The notes under the pieces were generated by a model. The model did not search any database and was not told where the DNA came from. It saw only the letters and a program-made list of their open reading frames with translations. The position numbers and the translations under genes were made by a program. From contig CM029644.1 of the NCBI GenBank assembly GCA_017311315.1, forward strand, positions 33,251,606 to 33,315,605: DNA of 64,000 nt. Direction: 5' to 3'. This document shows, piece by piece, positions 47,772 to 58,738 of this stretch (positions are counted from its first letter, which is position 1; every line of letters begins with the position of its first letter). Source of the DNA: Dendrocalamus latiflorus. Its lineage: Eukaryota > Streptophyta > Magnoliopsida > Poales > Poaceae.

Positions 47772-49872
47772 TCAGTGTGCGCAGTGGAACCGTCCTTCTG
47801 GCTGTATGACTTGAGTCAGCAAAAAGAACGCTAACTCTGATTGAACCTCTCGAAGCTCAGACTGTTTCAATGCAGTTGACGGGATTGATACAGCCTGTCG
47901 ATAGGAATATCAATGTACATATATATGTAACGTGATAAGTATGAAGTAATTATGGGAAGAGTGACAAACCTTGCGATTGGTGACCCTCGAGGAATCGAGG
48001 AGTAGTTCCATATGTTGGCAAACGTAGTATCCACATGTGTTGCCCGGCTGCTGCTGGTGGCACTGCAAAAAATGGAATGTGTTAGTTCAAAAGGCATTAG
48101 TACCATCTGTTGCATAGGATTAATTAATGTGAAATAGCGAATACCTTAAAATCTCGAACATGTGTCAGCAGGCCGTTGGCCCCGCGCTTCGAGTCACCTC
48201 CCTTTTCAATGTACATCGCGAACGCCCTACGTAATTCGAAAAGGTTAACCTTAATCATTCGGAAGGAAAGAAAGAGTACAATGTAGATATGTATGGGGAA
48301 TATGTGCTTACCTATCGATTACTTGGCCGACAATTGTGAAGTCCATTTTATTCTTACTTAGGGAATCAAGGTAATATACCTTGTTCCATTTTGGTACAAT
48401 TACTATTAAAATCCAATGAAAGCTCTGATTGAAGGGCATAAGTACATAGTCCTTATTGCGACAACTCAGCAGGCCTGATGCAATGTACCTCTCGACGAGG
48501 GATGCCTCCACGTCGATGGTAGTCTTGGCGACCAATTGTGGGTCCAAGAAACCAGCTGATGAGTTCGATACTCTAGCTTTAATCAGCATGTGTCTATATA
48601 TATACACACGAAAGCAAAAAATTAGATATGGCATTTATCGGTATGACATTAACGGAGACTGTGATTGTACACACTTACAGCGTCCAGCATCGAACGATTG
48701 AGACGTCAAGAGCGTTGAGCATGAACAGCTCGAATAAATCCTCAAAGGCGACCACGAATGTACACTCTTGAAGATTGTGGTGTAAATCTTCCTCGGAGAA
48801 TTTGACAGTGATACTTGAAGTCCGTTCTCCCTCTGGCTTATTGGACTGCTGCATATACCACGTGTGCAATTGCATGCAACTATATGGTAGCTTTTGGAGG
48901 GCTTTTTGCTCGAGCAACGGCTCGCCAAGCACGAATTTGCGGGCCAAAGGGTGGTACGGAAGATCATCATTGGTCTTCTTTGCTTTGCCCTTGCTGGCCT
49001 TGCTGCCTCGGCTATGGGTCGACTTCACGGAAGTCGACTTTGAAGGTAGCAGCGGTGCAAGTTGCTCTGGCGAGAATAGGGCCCGTGGAGATAGCACCGT
49101 TGTAGTATCCGGTGGTGGAACCGACTGGTCTTGTACTGGAGATGACACCAGTGCATGTTGCTCTGGTCCTGCCACCGGTGAAGAAGCCTCCAGGAAGATG
49201 TCGCTTTTGGGCCACTGGATGAATGTTCCAATGGCCTGTCCTAGAGTCACGATCTCGTCGTTGGGGGGCTTTGGTAGCGGGACCACCTCAAAATTGACAT
49301 ACACACCATCCACATTAACTTTTGCGAAGCCTGGCGCTAAAGCTTGGCCGTGCACCATGGCCCCGTTACCAGACGAATATGCCTGGCCCCAAGCAGCGTA
49401 CAAGGGAATGGCGCCATATCTCACTTGGAGCTTGCAGTTCGTAGGCTCCTACATAACGATACAAAATTAGCTACTCGAATAGGCCTACCAATGGAGCAAG
49501 CATTCGAGAGGTAATAATTATTACCAGGATGTCGTCCACAGGAAATTTGGACTGGGTATGCGTCGGATTGGACGCGCAGCTACTCGGACGGTTGTGCGGG
49601 CTACCTAGCATAGCAGCGGCGGTGGCGGCCTGCTGACTTTCTGTCTGTTTCCGCACCTCTTCTCTGATTACTTCACCCATCTGAGCAAATAGCTCCTCTC
49701 GAAGAGATTCCTTGATCTCTTCTCGTAGCTGCTCCTCACGCTCGGCTTTGTTTCTCTTCCTACGCCGATACATTCCGGAGTCATCTTGGAAACCATGTTT
49801 CCAAGGAACGTAAAGCCCAAGGCCTCTCGTACGACCCGGGTGCTCCTTGTTTCCCAGGGCCACGGAGAGCAT
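47772..49872 (-). CDS. CACTA second gene: Ulp1-like (C48) cysteine protease
   Basis: Predicted exons in transcript order: 49525-49872, 48679-49448, 48312-48593, 48145-48226, 47970-48062, 47772-47894; phases agree (about 565 residues from this start). Ulp1-type proteases cleave SUMO or related conjugates; their role in transposons is unknown. The N-terminal part (ALGNKEHPGRTRGLG, a charged RRRKRNKAEREEQLREEIKE coiled-coil segment) and the middle (QVRYGAIPLYAAWGQAY, a DUF8039-like block, then a Ser/Pro-rich linker) are typical of this grass transposon protein. The C-terminal domain has His432 (FHWILIVI), Asp449 (YYLDSL), Gln499 and Cys504 (QQQPGNTCGYYVC), the full catalytic set. The true 5' end is unsettled: homology-like sequence continues upstream (ESTLGSFQGTREND) but meets a stop without an ATG, so an extra 5' exon is likely. 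Confidence 0.85.
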
Positions 49873-50319
49873 ATCATTCTCCCTTGTTCCCTGGAATGAT
49901 CCCAGGGTAGATTCAAAACTCAGCTCTTCCTTGATTGGTTATGCCAAATAATGAATTCAGTATTTTGAGCTCTAGATACAAACTCTAAAATCTCAAGATC
50001 AAGATATATTTAGCATGCATATATTCAAACAACAGTATTCATACAGATCAAGACCACACAAGTTAACTTTGCCCAATAATTCAGTCTTTTAACTTGTCAA
50101 GATTAAATCCGAACAGATCAATTTAATAACATGCTATAACCTGAAAACTGCATGAACCGACAGCTATTAGAGCTCAAGCACTGAATGAACCAATCTCAGT
50201 ATATGATTTTATCATCATCGAGCAACTGTAGTAAACAATTAATGTACCAAATAGCAAACTAATTAAGCTACTGCAGTAAACCCTAGTCCATCACAGAAAG
50301 TGCTCACAATGCAGTCGGT

Positions 50320-50730
50320 AATCGAGGGGAGGTGGCCGGCGAGGGGCTCGACGGAGGCGGCCGGCGAGGGGCTCGGGGAGGCGGTCGACGAGGGTTCGGG
50401 GAGGCGGAGGCGACGAGGGGGTCGACGGAGGCGGTCGACGAGGGGCTCGGGGAGGCCGAGGCGACGAGGGGCTCGACGAAGGCGGCCGGCGAGGGGCTCG
50501 GGGAGGCCGAGGCGACGAGGGGCTCGACGAAGGCGGCCGGCGAGGGGCTCGGGGAGGCGGTCGACGAGGGTTCGGGGAGGCGGTCGACGAGGGTTCGGGG
50601 AGGCGGAGGCGACGAGGGGCTCGAGGAGGCGGAGGCGACGAGGGGCTCGACGGAGGCGGCCGGCGAGGGGCTCGAGGAGGCGGCCGACGAGGGTTCGGGG
50701 AGGCGGAGGCGACGACGGGCTCGGGATTTA
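50320..50730. repeat. GC-rich GGCGAGGGGCTCG tandem array
   Basis: About 400 bases of imperfect 21-51-bp units built from GGAGGC-GGCGACGAGGGGCTCG variants. Two plus-strand frames are open through it (Arg/Gly-rich), but on the strand opposite both transposon genes. It lies between the internal subterminal-type array and the protease gene, so a leader or promoter-proximal position is most likely. Confidence 0.85.
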
Positions 50731-50794
50731 CTTGGATCTAGATCGAATAACTGCGCAGCGCACAGGGAAAACCCTAGCCAGAGGGTATATATAG

Positions 50795-51020
50795 GGAGGT
50801 TATCACAGACGGTTCTAACTCAAAAACCGTCTGTGATATTAATATCACAGACGGTTCCAAGTCTAAAACCGCCTGTGATAGTATAAATATCACAGACGGT
50901 TCTAAGTGTATAACCGTCTGTGATAGTCATATTATCACAGACGGTTTTAAACTTAGAACCGTCTGTTTTATTGATATCACAGACGGTTCTAAGTTTAAAA
51001 CCGTCTGTGATAAGCCTTTG
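50795..51020. repeat. Internal copy of the CACTA subterminal array
   Basis: At least five palindromic units of TATCACAGACGGTT ... AACCGTCTGTGATA, the same motif as at both ends. It ends near a degenerate terminus-like sequence (GCGACTGTAGTTATTAAG at about 51018-51035). It separates the transposase gene from the protease gene. Confidence 0.9.
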
Positions 51021-51047
51021 CGACTGTAGTTATTAAGACAACACCAA

Positions 51048-51375
51048 TAACCACAGCTGCATTCATATCCACCACCAAACAGCTGCATTCATATACAACA
51101 CCAACCAGCTGCATTCATATCAACCATCACATGTGCATCACACATATACATAAATGCCAATACTCATATACATTTTGTCACACATTTTCACATATACATC
51201 TCAAAATCGACTACATCACACATTTTCACATATACATCTCAAAATTGACTACATCATACATTTTCACATATACATCTCAAAATTGTCACACATTTTCACA
51301 TATACATCTCAAAATTGACTACATCACACATTTTCACATATAGATCTCAAAATTGTCACACATTTTCACATATAC
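51048..51375. repeat. Two tandem arrays downstream of the transposase
   Basis: First, AGCTGCATTCATAT occurs three times at about 26-bp spacing (51055-51120). Then CACATTTTCACATATACATC followed by TCAAAAT occurs about six times (51178-51375) with spacings near 32 and 41-43 bases. They occupy the 3' flank of the TNP2 gene and show no coding sense. Confidence 0.85.
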
Positions 51376-51379
51376 ATTC

Positions 51380-54300
51380 TTATTGTACTTGCTTATTTCC
51401 TTTAAAAATTAGCCCTTCATCATGATCAATGCGTACGTAACTAGTTTCGTCACGTTGTTCATCGTCGACCCTTATGCCATTTCCAAAAGGAGGTAACTCG
51501 TCAAATTGATTGTATTCCTCCTCGTCCACTACATTCTCCACTCCGACAATTCTCCTTTTTCCATGAAGAACTACATGGCGTTTCTTATTTGCCGGGTCGG
51601 TTACATAGAAAACTTGAACAACTTGATTGGCAAGTACGAATGGTTCGTCTTTGTACCCGACACGTTGGAGGTCCACGGTCGTGACACCGTACTTGTCAAC
51701 CTTCACCTGTGGGAGATGCACCCAACGGCAGCGAAATAAGGGGATCTTGAAAACCACATAGTCGAGCTCCCAAATCTCTTCTATTAAGCCATAGTACGAG
51801 TTTCTCGACCCATCGGTACTGAATGCATCTATGCGGACTCCGCTGTTCTGGTTAGTGCTCTTGACATCCTGAGACTGCGTATAGAATGTGTACCCATTTA
51901 TGTCATATCCTTGCCATGTCACAACTGTAAATGTCGGCCCTTTTGCCAACCATCTCAGCGTCTCACTCGGCGAGCTCCTAGCAATTTGCTCCTTCAACCA
52001 TTGGTTGAACCAACGGTTGTGTTGCCTCATGATCCAAACATCCGGCCGCTCTGGATTCTGTTGCCGAAGCACATCCTTGTGCTGGTCCACATAAGGCGCC
52101 ACTTCAGTCATGTGTTGCAACACCGTGAAATGGGCTTGAGTATACGTGTCCATATCTGGAGTGATTGCTTTCCTTCCGATAGTTCCGAGACCCTTCAGCC
52201 TCCCTTCATGACGAGATTGAGGGACACCTATCGGTTGAATCTGAGCCATATAATCGACACAAAACTCAATCACCTCTTCGCTTGCATAACCTTCGACGAT
52301 GCTGCCCTCCGGCCGAGAACGATTCCGTACGTAGGACTTGAGAATTCCCATGAACCTCTCAAATGGGTACATGCTGCGTAGGAATACGGGCCCGCACATT
52401 TTTATCTCCCACACAACGTGAACAACGAGATAGACCATGATATCGAAAAACGAAGGAGGGAAATACATTTCAAGGTGACATAGAGTCATCACCACCTCGT
52501 CCTGCAGAGCATCTAGTCCTTCGGGATTGATGACCTTCTGAGCAATTGTGTTAAAGAAATAACATAGCCTCATGATTGTCTCTCGGACTTTGATCGGCAA
52601 AATATTTCTAATTGCAATAGGGAGCATCTGTGTCATCAGCACATGACAATCATGAGACTTCATGCCATTTAACTTCAAATCTTGCATCGAAACAAGTTTC
52701 TTCACGTTGCCGGAGTAACCAGACGGAACTTTCACACCATGCAAGCACTGGCACAGTTCTGTTTTCTCAGCCTTGGACAGAGTGTAACACGCAGGGGGAA
52801 GGTACGTTCGTCCATTATCAGTGCTTGTCGGTGCTAACTCAGGCCTGATGTCCATGTCAGCCAAGTCAAGCCGTGCGTTGACACCGTCCTTTGTTTTATC
52901 ACGGATGTTCAGTAAGAGACCAATCAAGCTGTCGCACACATTCTTTTCTACGTGCATGACGTCGATGCAGTGCCGAACATCTAGGTACTCCCAATAAGGT
53001 AAGTCCCAAAATATTGATCTCTTCTTCCAGGTGTTCTTCTCATGAGCCCTCAATTTACGTCCCTTTCCGAGGACAACATCTAAATCCTTAACCATATCAT
53101 AAACCTCGCGTCCCCTTAAATGCCTTGGAGCTGAACCATCTTCCTTCTCTCCGTCAAATTGTTTCTTCATCTTGCGGTATGGGTGAGCCCTCCGAAGGAA
53201 CCGGCGGTGACGCATGTAGACGGTTTTGCGTGAGTGTCTCAGCCACACACTCTCGGTACCATCTAAACAGTGAGTACAAGCTTTGGCACCTTTTGTACTA
53301 TGGCCCGATAGGTTACCAAGGGCAGGATAATCATTTATGGTGCAGAACAATAAGGAGCGCAGAGTGAAGTTCTCTCGTTTGTACGCATCCCATACCTGTA
53401 CCCCTTCGTTCCACATTACTTTTAGATCTTCCACCAACGGTGCTAGGAACACATCGATATCATTCCCAGGTTGTTTTGGCCCTTGGATAAGTATCGACAG
53501 CAAAATATACTTTCGCTTCATACACAACCAAGGAGGAAGGTTATAGATGCAGAGAGTCACGGGCCATGTGCTATGTCGGCTGCTCATGCTACTGAAAGGA
53601 TTCATTCCATCTGTACTCAGTCCAAACCTTATATTCCTTGGTTCTGCACCGAACTCTGCAAAACTCCTATCGATGTTTCTCCACTGCGCGGAATCAGCAA
53701 GGTGTCTTATCATTCCATCCTTCTTGCGCTCCTCCGAGTGCCAACGCAGCAGTTTTGCCTCCTTTGGATTTGCAAAAAACATTTTCAAACGGGGAATTAT
53801 AGGAAAATACCATGTCACCTTAGCAGGAGGTCCTTTCTTCGCCTCTGTTCCCTCGCCATCAACTGATTGATTGTTACGTTTGTATCGGGATGCGTTGCAC
53901 ACCGGACATACATGCATGTTTGCATACTCTTTACGGTAGAGGATACAATCGTTCGGGCATGCATGTATTCTTTCTACTTCCATTCCCAACGGACAAAGAA
54001 CCTTCTTGGCTTTATACGTGGTTTTAGGCAACTCATTTCCATCCGGAAGCATGTCCGCTAAAAGACCTAGCAGCGCCGTGAAACTCTTGTCCGACCAACC
54101 GTTGCTTGCCTTCAATTTCAACAGTTCAAGCACGGCCAACAACCTCGTGTACTTGCATCCCGTGTACAAAGGTTTCTCTGAGTCCTCCATCAAGCCACGG
54201 AATTTAACATACTCTCTCTCATCATAGTTCTCTTCAACATCGCGAAGCATCTGATCCAGATTATCATCGTGCAACCTATCCGAATCCGACCCACAATCGA

Positions 54301-54875
54301 CATCAGCCGGCGGCATGTCATTCAGTTCACAGGCGATGTCATCCGGGGGCATATCATTCACTTCACCGGCGATGTCATCCGGCGGCATATGATCATTCAC
54401 TTCGCCATGACTGGTCCAACACGTATAATCCTTTTTGAAACCCCTCCGAATCAAGTGCGATTCAATTTGCCCTCGGTTCTTAAACATCTTCACATTCTCG
54501 CAGTCAGTGCATGGACAGCACATATATATCGCCCCCTTATTCAACATATCCTCCTCGGCAGCTCTTATAAAAGCAGAAACGCCATTAATGTACTCTTCAC
54601 TCACACGGCTCGCGGCATACATCCAGCTTCGGTCCTACGTTACGTACATATATAACAACTTAGTATTAAAATCTAGATTAACTAATTATAACTACATATA
54701 TACCGGCCACATTTATTATATTGAGACTTTATTTGCTAGATTCATATTACAAACACAACAGCTATTATATAACCAACAATTTTGCAAATTAACCATCTTC
54801 AATAACCACTCATGGATTACTTAGAACTAAATTGTAATGCAATTAAAGAAAAAAATAAATTGCATTACTAACCAT
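51380..54875 (-). CDS. CACTA transposase, TNP2-type (Transposase_21)
   Basis: Exon 1 supplies only the ATG (54873-54875); after a 238-bp intron the rest is one exon, 51380-54634, giving about 1085 residues. The joined start MDRSWMY is the family's usual N-terminus. Seen in order: a transposase-associated domain (~1-80, CPCTDCENVK); the TNP2/Transposase_21 catalytic domain (~270-520, including FGLSTDGMNPFSSMSSRHS and HRRFLRRAHPYRK); a DUF4218 region (~600-750: KSHDCHVLMTQMLPIAIR, LEMYFPPSFFDIMVYLVVHV); and a DUF4216-like region near the C-terminus (WQGYDINGYTFYT). The protein cuts and joins element ends after binding the termini. Length, domain order and an unbroken frame suggest a functional enzyme. 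It is the upstream gene of the element, reading away from the right terminus. Confidence 0.93.
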
Positions 54876-55049
54876 ATCTAGAACAACCAGCAAAGTATGA
54901 ATCTTCAAAGCTCAATCTCTGCCTCTTCCCACCAAATTAACAAGGCCTGAAATCGCCTAGCTTCCTCCCGAGTGAAAAAGTGCGCAGCAGTGGCTAGATC
55001 TGGATCGAAATGAAGACAGATGCGGTCTGAGCAGCGCAATAAATGCCTA

Positions 55050-55396
55050 CTGACATTATCACAGATGGTTTTTAATAAAAAACCGTCTGTGAATTATCAC
55101 AGACGGTTTTTAATTATTAACCGTCTGTGATAACAAGGTTATCACAGACGGTTTTTATTTAAAAACCGTCTGTGATAATCTGGGATTATCACAGACGGTT
55201 TTTAATACAGACCGTCTGTGATACAAACGTATCACAGACGGTTCATAGTTAATAACCGTCTGTGATAATCCATTTTCCCGCCACAAATACCACAGACGTC
55301 CTCCAAATTACAACCGTCTGTAATAGTGCTCATTAGAGACGGTTTCACAAAACCGTCTGTGATGAGGCGTCTACTATTAGGCTTTCTGTAGTAGTG
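55050..55396. repeat. CACTA right subterminal hairpin array
   Basis: At least six TTATCACAGACGGTT ... AACCGTCTGTGATAA palindromic units, then the inverted terminus TTTCTGTAGTAGTG at 55383-55396. It forms the 5' side of the element relative to its genes and so also the transposase promoter region. Confidence 0.92.
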
Positions 55397-56170
55397 TTGC
55401 ATGTTAGGCGTCAGGCAAAATCCTGCCATGGTTACGAAAGTTGACAATGAAATGAAAATATTAATTAATTAGCATCTGATCAAGATTACATAGGGTTGCT
55501 AGCTAGTGGATCGGAGGGCCTGATGAAAGTTAGTGCATGCAATCATATGAAGAATAGTTTGTCCTTTACGCATGCATGGAGCCCATGCATTGGAAATTCC
55601 TTGTTTCTTTCCACGTACGTAGCACTGCTTCACGCAAGGACGGACAGATGGCCAGGCCCCATTTGAATTCGATTCGACTTCCATCAAATTCATACATATC
55701 CATCCAACTTCCCCTCGAGTACTCCACGTTGCACCGTCGGCAAACAGAATCTCTCCTCTCTCTCGCCTTTTCTCGTGTGTTTTTCCCCAACTGTCATTGA
55801 GCCGGGCTAGCTGGGACGACATGAATTGCAGATGCATGCTTGTGTTAAGGTTTGTGTAAAAGTACCGTGGTTTTTAGTTTAATTAAGGACTACTATCGCA
55901 TGATGATATTCTGTTGGTCCCTAATCTAATAGGATGGCCACTCCCACTATCCTCCCTCTCAACGCCGCTCCCTGGCCGGCCTCCCATTGCCGTACCCCCG
56001 GCCTCCCTCCTATCTTGCTCCCCAGCTGTTCCCTAGTTGCTGCTCCCCCTCCCCTCTTTTCTCCTGCGCGAATAGCTTCACACCCCTCCTCCGCCTCCCC
56101 CCGCCTCCTTCTCTACCACCGGCGGCGACCTCACCGCTTAGCCGTGCCGCCATCTCCCCTCCCCCACCAC

Positions 56171-56429
56171 CAGTGGCGAAGCCAAGATGAAATTAGAGGG
56201 GAGGCTCGAAGGACTAAACTATTTTTTAACTAAAAATCGAGAAGGACTAAGATAAATTGAGACAAACATAACAAACTGAGCTTATACAATCCAAATTCAT
56301 ACATAAATAGAAGAGAAACAAATCTAAAAAGAAAAAATAAATACAATAAATATATCTCATGCAGGGTAACCGGTACCAGCGAAGAGTGGGCTCGAGCCCT
56401 ACAAAGCCTCACTGGTGGCTACGCCCCTG
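56171..56429. mobile_element. Possible MITE with GTGGCGNAGCCA-like ends
   Basis: The segment starts CAGTGGCGAAGCCAAG and ends with GGTGGCTACGCCCCTG, whose complement begins CAGGGGCGTAGCCACC. Many grass MITEs have ends of this AGTGGCGGAGCC type. The target duplication is not clear and the termini match only in part. Confidence 0.4.
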
Positions 56430-57514
56430 CCCGCCACTACCACTCCGCTCAACCTAATATTCAGTGTCCCTTCGTCGTTGTACCTCCCTCTGTTGCCGCC
56501 CACCGCGCTCCGCCGCAGCCCAATGCCTTCCACCGCCGCCTATCACTGGACCACCGCCTCCCCGGCCTCCCTCTATGTCTTGGTATCTCGATGAGCACTA
56601 TGATTCGATGTTCTAAGTTGGACGTGTTCTGATGGCAATCTTCTTTCTGTTACTTTCTTTCTGGATGATTGTTTCCTAGATTTTGGTTTGTTTTACCAGC
56701 ACAGGTTCTTGGCACCGATTCAGTTGTCCTTACGGCACCTGCGGGTTAAGTTACCACTCCAATTTATAACTAATTACGTGTTGTATGCGTTTGAGAATGT
56801 GTGATGTATTTTGATAAATGTTGTACCCTTGGAAGTATTATTATTGTGTGTACACGGTACCTTTGTATTATGGTTTGGTCTTGTTATTTTGTGTTCTTTT
56901 AGTATTCGAACGCTGTGAGACTTTCCCCATTGCTTGGTCATTCATGTAATTGAATTGGTTGTAATTGCATCATTTGTTAATTAATTCTTGGTTAATTTTA
57001 ATATGCTGATTAAGTCCGGTAAGAGCGAGCCTCGTTTCTTTACAGTGACTTAGTAAAATGGCTCCCTGAAATTTTTTTCAAGAGCTAGCTGGCTATATAG
57101 GTAGATCTGATCTATATATGCAATCTTAAACGCTACGGAAATCATAATTAATTAGTCTTTCTCTATCTCCCGATCACACACTCACACATACACGAAGAAA
57201 CATTCTGCTACCCCACCTAATAATAATATAACAGCCACAGGAACACACATGAAAGGAGAACATGTACAGGTGCTTGCCGTTTCTTCTCTCCTCTTCGATC
57301 TTCCCAATTGAATTACCTAATCTCTCTTTCTCCTCTCGGACTCTCTTTGGTCTCTCGTTGCTGCTCATCGATCTCCTCGATATGTCCTGCAACTGCCGGA
57401 GGATCTGATGATTAATTCTCCGGTCTATACCCACTAGGTAGCTCCTTAATCAGCTAGCTGCAGATCGAACTCCATTCCTTGTCAGTTTCCAAAAGATCAA
57501 TTAATCCACTACAG

Positions 57515-57530
57515 AGTATATATAAGGGAG
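57515..57530 (+). promoter_or_regulatory. Possible TATA box of the Dof gene
   Basis: GTATATATAAGGGAG lies about 50 bases upstream of the start codon at 57569. The short distance would give a leader of about 20 bases; the upstream CT-rich region may be a promoter element or an alternative leader. Confidence 0.35.
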
Positions 57531-57568
57531 AGAAAGAGAGATCAGATCAGAACTCTGTGTGTTTGGCC

Positions 57569-58738
57569 ATGGTGTTCAGCTCTGTGCCTCCCTATATAGA
57601 TCCACCCAATTGGAACGGCAACCAGGTCAGTATTATTACTACTAATTTCCATGTGCAGCGAGCCGGAGCGAGCTAGATCTCTTGAAAATGATCCAAATCG
57701 ATCCCTAGCTAGCTTTGTTCTTCATCATGTGCATATATATACTCCATAGTTAGGTTTCGATGACAAAGTCAAAGAGTAGAAGCAAGCATAAAACTGTTCA
57801 GCACAAGAGTAAAGTTCAAAACATGTGCATATATTTGTTTGAAACTCCACTAACTTTGGAATATAATTCTTTGACAGCCGCAGCAGTTGCAGCAGCAGGA
57901 GGCGAGGACGGCAGGTGCCGGCAGTAAGAGATCATCGGCTTCGTCGTCGATGCCGGAGAGGGCGCGGCTGGCCAAGGTGCCGCCGCCGGAGACGGCGCTC
58001 GAGTGCCCGCGGTGCGGCTCGATCAATACCAAGTTCTGCTACTACAACAACTACTCGCTGTCGCAGCCCCGCCACTTTTGCAAGGCCTGCCGCCGCTACT
58101 GGACCCGCGGCGGCACTCTGCGCAACGTCCCCGTCGGCGGCCGCAACAAGCGCTCCAAACATTCCAAAGCGACATCGTCGTCGGCATGCACCAGTAGTAG
58201 CAGTGCATCGATAATTCCTCCTCCTGTTCCAGCTGGTTTCTTGGGCCGCATGAACAACAACCTAGGGACGACGGCGTTGAGCTTCTCCAGCTTGCCGTCG
58301 CTGGTGGCGCTGGGCGCCCATCAACAGTCATCTGTTGAGTCTTCCTTCCCGTTGGCGAGCGGTGGCGCCCTGGCGTCGTCGTTGGATCCCTACTGGAGAT
58401 CGGCGCAGCATTTTCCGTTGTTGGGGATCACAGGTGGCGGAGGGGTCCTAGAGCTCCCGCCGCTGGCACCGTCGCAGACCATGCCACCGCTGATGCAGCT
58501 GCAGCAGCTCGAGGAGGGAGCAGCGGAAGCGGAGTACGCCAAGATACAGCTGCTGGAGACCGAGGGGAGGCCGGGAATGGGCTTGCAGAGAGATGATAGG
58601 TCCGGCGTTTGCGGTGGGAGAAATACTACTGGCGGCGGCGGCAGTGGCGAGTGGACGACCGCCGACATCATCAATCAGGCCTTCAATTCGTCGTCATCTG
58701 GCGGACGTGTGTCCTGTAATAAGCAGCTAGAGCAGTAG
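57569..58738 (+). CDS. Dof zinc-finger transcription factor
   Basis: Predicted exons are 57569-57625 and 57878-58738 (GT-AG, phase 0), giving 305 residues. Dof proteins are plant-specific nuclear factors that bind AAAG cores and control tissue-specific, light, hormone and vascular programmes. The Dof finger is complete: C62-x2-C65-x21-C87-x2-C90, with FCYYNNYSLSQPRHFCKACR and YWTRGGTLRNVPVGGRNKR behind it. The short first exon (MVFSSVPPYIDPPNWNGNQ) with an intron just before a Gln-rich stretch is a typical arrangement for one Dof subgroup. The C-terminal half is Ser/Gly-rich and less conserved, with a WTTADIINQAFNSSS segment near the end; activation regions are expected there. No defect is visible. 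The exact subgroup or gene number cannot be named from sequence alone. Confidence 0.96.

Larger units (their letters stand above)
47166..55396 (-). mobile_element. CACTA (En/Spm-type) DNA transposon, structurally complete
   Basis: The element is 8,231 bp. Left end CACTACTACAGAAATCG; the right end, read on the minus strand, is CACTACTACAGAAAGCC, so the first 14 bases match. Both sides are flanked by TTG (47163-47165 and 55397-55399), the 3-bp target duplication expected for CACTA elements. Subterminal arrays of TCACAGACGGTT in both orientations lie at both ends. Two genes are read from the right end leftwards: a TNP2-type transposase and a Ulp1-like protease gene. No frame-breaking damage was found in either as modelled, so the copy looks recent and possibly autonomous. 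Confidence 0.93.
55400..57568. other. Interval between the CACTA element and the Dof gene
   Basis: No gene is supported. A possible MITE lies at 56171-56429. From about 57160 the sequence becomes CT-rich (TCTCTCTTTCTCCTCTC), fitting the promoter and leader of the Dof gene. Low-complexity Pro/Ser frames near 55934-56200 are not convincing. Confidence 0.5.

Noticed and set aside
50300..50886. Two long Arg/Gly-rich frames in the CACTA element
   Set aside because: They run through the GGCGACGAGG tandem array on the strand opposite both transposon genes; open only because of the repeat.
47166..55396. CRISPR-like array interpretation of the regular ACAGACGGTT repeats
   Set aside because: The repeats are palindromic, variably spaced, in plant DNA and at CACTA termini; no cas genes or uniform spacers.
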